Positions 61,474-64,000 of a DNA stretch of 64,000 nucleotides are shown piece after piece. Within the stretch, counting starts at the first letter, position 1, and each line of letters starts with the position of its first letter. Below the pieces are notes generated by a model that saw only the letters and a list, made by a program, of their open reading frames with translations, ran no database searches and was not told the origin of the DNA. The position numbers were made by a program, and so were the translations under genes. The DNA is from Desulfoluna limicola. Its GTDB lineage: Bacteria > Desulfobacterota > Desulfobacteria > Desulfobacterales > Desulfolunaceae. The stretch spans positions 5,607,501 to 5,671,500 of the forward strand of contig NZ_AP024488.1 of NCBI RefSeq assembly GCF_021654575.1, written 5' to 3'.

Positions 61474-62940
61474 ATGAAACAACCCATGGATTCAAAGAGT
61501 CCTTCCATACGTCGTGAAAAGGATGCCCTGGGGGAGGTGGAGATTCCCGCTTCCGCCCTGTGGGGTGTCCATACGAAGCGGGCGCTGGATAATTTTCCCC
61601 TCTCCGGGCAGAAGATTCCTGCGCCCTTTGTGCGTGCGCTGGCCCTTGTGAAGAAAGCGTGTGCAGAGACCAACCTCTCGTTGGGGTATCTCGATAAACA
61701 GGTGGGGGAAGCGATTCTTACCGCCTGCGACGAACTGGCCGACGGCACCCTTGCCGACCAGATCGTGGTGGACCCTTTTCAGGGCGGGGCCGGTACCTCC
61801 ACCAACATGAACGTCAATGAAGTGATCGCGGGAAGGGCTGCGGAGCTTCTCGGCGGCAGCCGGGGAGACCGGGAGCTCGTCTCACCTTTGGATCACGTCA
61901 ACCTCCATCAGTCCACCAACGATGTCTACCCCACGGCCCTGAAGGTCGCCGCTCTGTTTCTGTTAAAAGAGCTGGAGACAGAGACCGGTCACCTTCAGCA
62001 GGCCTTTCAGATCAAAGAGACTGAGTTTGCCTCCGTGGTCAAGCTGGGCCGTACCCAGATGATGGATGCCGTGCCCATGACCCTGGGCATGGAGTTCGGC
62101 GCGTTTGGAGAGGCCATTGCCCGGGATCGCTGGCGGGTGTTTAAATCCCGGGAGCGACTCAAGCAGGTGAACCTCGGCGGCACCGCCGTGGGAACCGGTC
62201 TCGGCGCTCCGAGGGCCTATATCTTCAAGGTGGTGGAGCGGCTCAAAGCCCACACCGGCGTGGTTATCGCCCGCTCGGAAAATCTGGTGGACACCACCCA
62301 GAACCTCGATGCCTTTGTGGAGGTGTCGGGAATGCTGAAAGCTTTCTCCGTCAACCTGGTGAAGATCGCCTCGGACCTGAGGCTCCTCTCCAGCGGCCCC
62401 AAGGGTGGCCTGGGAGAGATTACCCTGCCTGCACGTCAGGCCGGCTCGTCCATCATGGCGGGGAAGGTGAACCCCGTGATTCCCGAAGCCGTTATCCAGG
62501 TGGGCCTTCGCACCATGGCCAACGATCAGATGATCGGATCCGCCGCCAGCATGGGGCAGCTGGATCTCAACCACCTGATGCCCCTGGTGGCCCACGGCCT
62601 CCTGGAGTCCCTTACCCTTCTCGTGGGCGCTGCCCGAACCTTCCGCACCCACTGCGTGGAAGGGATTACCCCCAACATGGATACCTGCCTGGCGCACGTT
62701 GCGGCAAGCGATACCCTGCTGACCGTTCTGGTGCCCTTTATCGGCTACGACCGGGTGGCGGAACTGATGGCAAAAGCCAAAAATACCGGCCTTTCCGTTT
62801 CCGACCTTGTGGTGGAAGAGGGAGTCCTCACCGAAGCACAGGTAAATGAGGTGCTCTCCCCCAAACGGATGCAGAAAATGGGGTTTGATGCCGGTGATCA
62901 GGCCTTTTTTAAAGGGGAACATGACCAAGCAGGTCAATGA
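61474..62940 (+). CDS. aspA: Aspartate ammonia-lyase/fumarase-family enzyme in the hydrogenase maturation locus
   Basis: The protein has 488 residues. The superfamily signature GSSIMAGKVNP is near residues 323-333, with GTSTNMNVNEV and LHQSTNDVYPT earlier. Aspartase converts aspartate to fumarate and ammonia; fumarase C is the alternative and cannot be fully excluded. Such genes occur beside hydE/hydG in several anaerobes, where a supply of ammonia for the azadithiolate bridge has been considered; this is inference. The last seven residues (HDQAGQ region) are encoded by a MITE tip. Before insertion the gene ended GEQE and overlapped hydE. Confidence 0.85.
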   Translation: MKQPMDSKSPSIRREKDALGEVEIPASALWGVHTKRALDNFPLSGQKIPAPFVRALALVKKACAETNLSLGYLDKQVGEAILTACDELADGTLADQIVVDPFQGGAGTSTNMNVNEVIAGRAAELLGGSRGDRELVSPLDHVNLHQSTNDVYPTALKVAALFLLKELETETGHLQQAFQIKETEFASVVKLGRTQMMDAVPMTLGMEFGAFGEAIARDRWRVFKSRERLKQVNLGGTAVGTGLGAPRAYIFKVVERLKAHTGVVIARSENLVDTTQNLDAFVEVSGMLKAFSVNLVKIASDLRLLSSGPKGGLGEITLPARQAGSSIMAGKVNPVIPEAVIQVGLRTMANDQMIGSAASMGQLDLNHLMPLVAHGLLESLTLLVGAARTFRTHCVEGITPNMDTCLAHVAASDTLLTVLVPFIGYDRVAELMAKAKNTGLSVSDLVVEEGVLTEAQVNEVLSPKRMQKMGFDAGDQAFFKGEHDQAGQ

Positions 62941-63127
62941 TGCCTCCGGCGGCCCTGCCGGGGGCCAACCTTTTGAAAAGGTTGCCAAACAAATTTTAGC
63001 TTCTGGAACCCGCTAACTGCGGAGGCGATTTGACCCGAGGAACGAGGGGCGAAGCGCATGCGCAACCCGCTTTCAAGGTGGCACACCTTGCCGCCGGAGG
63101 CTGTTTTTTGAAGAGCTGAATAGGTAC
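62921..63127. mobile_element. MITE-like element inserted between aspA and hydE
   Basis: This 207-bp element starts with a diverged tip at 62921 (ATGACCAAGCAGGTCAATGA) and ends in GCTGAATAGGTAC (63115-63127). AGGGGAAC flanks it perfectly (62913-62920 and 63128-63135). Inside are GCCTCCGGCGGC, CCTTTTGAAAAGGTTGCC, CCCGAGGAACGAGGGG and GCCGCCGGAGGC. Deleting it and one octamer restores a direct aspA-hydE junction with an ATGA overlap. The right octamer now acts as the hydE ribosome binding site. Confidence 0.87.
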
Positions 63128-63139
63128 AGGGGAACAAGA

Positions 63140-64000
63140 ATGACAAAAGACGAGATCATTGCCCTGCTTGAAGGGAAGGACGATGCAGGGCTCTTTGAGC
63201 GCGCCGCAGCCCAGCGCCTGGAAACCTTTGGTGAGGAGATCTACCTCCGTGGCATCGTGGAGTTCTCAAGCTATTGCCGATGCCAGTGCAACTACTGCGG
63301 CCTTCGGGGGCCCAATAACCAGATTCACCGCTACCGGCTTTCCGTGGCGGAGATCCTCGATGCCGTGGACGAACTGGCTGCCCTGGGCCTTCCCACCGTG
63401 GTGCTGCAAGGGGGGGAAGACCCCCACTTTGATGTCGCCACCATGGGGCGGATTGTCCAGACCGTTAAGAAACGCCACAAGATTGCCGTTACCCTCTCCC
63501 TGGGTGAGCGGGGCCTCGAGGCTTTTTCCCATTGGCGCGACTGCGGCGCGGATCGCTACCTCCTTAAAATGGAGACCATGAACCCGGCCCTCTACCCGAA
63601 TTTCCGGCCCGGATGCGATTTCGATCAGCGCCTTGCCAGTGTGCGGAGCCTGCAGGCGCTGGGCTACGAAGCCGGCTCTGGCATCATCACCGGCTTGCCG
63701 GGCATGACACTCGAAACCCTGGCAGACGACATCCTTGCCGTCACCGAACTCGGCCTCGACATGATCTCAGCCGGACCCTTCGTTCCCCACCAGCAGACGC
63801 CTTTTGGGGGCGAGTCGGGCGGTGACCCACAGGTGGCGCTGCGAACCATGGCCATCCTGAGACTCCTGAATCCCAACGCAAATATTCCGGCCACCAGCGC
63901 CCTTGAAACCGTGAAGAAAGAGGGCCGCAAGCAAGGCATCGAAGCCGGTGCCAACGTTCTCATGTTCTCCGTCACCCCGGAAACGGTCCGCAAAAATTAC
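63140..64000 (+). CDS. hydE: [FeFe] hydrogenase H-cluster maturase HydE (3' end outside window)
   Basis: The ATG at 63140 lies 6 bases after AGGGGA; 287 codons are visible and the frame is open at the edge. The radical-SAM CX3CX2C motif is Cys46-Cys50-Cys53 (CRCQCNYC), followed by GLRGPNNQIHRYRLS, VVLQGGEDPHFD and SGIITGLPGMTLETLADDI, as in HydE. HydE processes the HydG product on the way to the 2Fe subcluster. HydF is not in the window and may lie downstream. Confidence 0.93.
   Translation, partial: MTKDEIIALLEGKDDAGLFERAAAQRLETFGEEIYLRGIVEFSSYCRCQCNYCGLRGPNNQIHRYRLSVAEILDAVDELAALGLPTVVLQGGEDPHFDVATMGRIVQTVKKRHKIAVTLSLGERGLEAFSHWRDCGADRYLLKMETMNPALYPNFRPGCDFDQRLASVRSLQALGYEAGSGIITGLPGMTLETLADDILAVTELGLDMISAGPFVPHQQTPFGGESGGDPQVALRTMAILRLLNPNANIPATSALETVKKEGRKQGIEAGANVLMFSVTPETVRKNY

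Overview
The window is GC-rich bacterial DNA that looks like a strictly anaerobic, Gram-negative Desulfobacterota (Desulfobacterales-like) chromosome. The evidence is indirect: Tat-exported HydAB-type [FeFe] hydrogenases, HdrB/HdrC-type proteins, a complex I locus without the NADH-input subunits, a DsrC-like domain, an ADP-forming acyl-CoA synthetase, CarD, and an OmpA-type outer-membrane protein. No sulfate-reduction genes (dsrAB, apr, sat) are present, so the lineage is an inference.

Layout. Bases 1-9 kb hold translation and RNA-modification genes: a PP-loop thiolation-type protein, rlmN, then ffh-rpsP-khpA-rimM-trmD-RNA methyltransferase and rplS-rnhB-yraN-rsmI. Bases 9.7-11.1 kb hold an hdrC-hdrB pair without hdrA. 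Bases 11.3-18.5 kb hold a DUF1844 gene, ispE, tRNA-Gln, prs, rplY, pth, ppaC, carD and rluD. Bases 19.0-31.9 kb hold nuoABCDHIJK, then four antiporter-like subunits (two NuoL/MrpD-like, NuoM, NuoN) and a small membrane protein; nuoE, nuoF and nuoG are absent. Bases 32-54.5 kb are accessory: an SrkA-like kinase, a transglutaminase-like protein, a V4R-GAF histidine kinase, a TIGR01777-type epimerase with an N-terminal SRPBCC-like domain, an unknown membrane protein, an alpha/beta hydrolase, an OmpA protein, the acyl-CoA synthetase, a DUF169 gene overlapping a DsrC-like/cysteine desulfurase fusion, a FapA-like protein, an M48 protease and two YbjQ-family proteins. Bases 55.2-64 kb are a hydrogenase locus: hydA1B1, hydA2B2, hydG, an aspartase-family gene and hydE (running off the end).

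The most informative non-gene signal is a family of 190-255 bp non-autonomous elements and their fragments that fill most intergenic spaces from 20 kb onward, with one at 1.4 kb. Four copies have terminal inverted repeats (consensus tip GTAACTATTCARC) flanked by 8-bp target duplications. Removing two of them restores exact gene junctions: an ATGA overlap between the aspartase gene and hydE, and the original stop codon of the cysteine desulfurase.

The strongest candidate for a little-described protein system is the DsrC-like/NifS-like fusion. Its two N-terminal cysteines are spaced exactly as in DsrC, and it overlaps a DUF169 gene. The complex I variant with an extra antiporter-like subunit is the second candidate.
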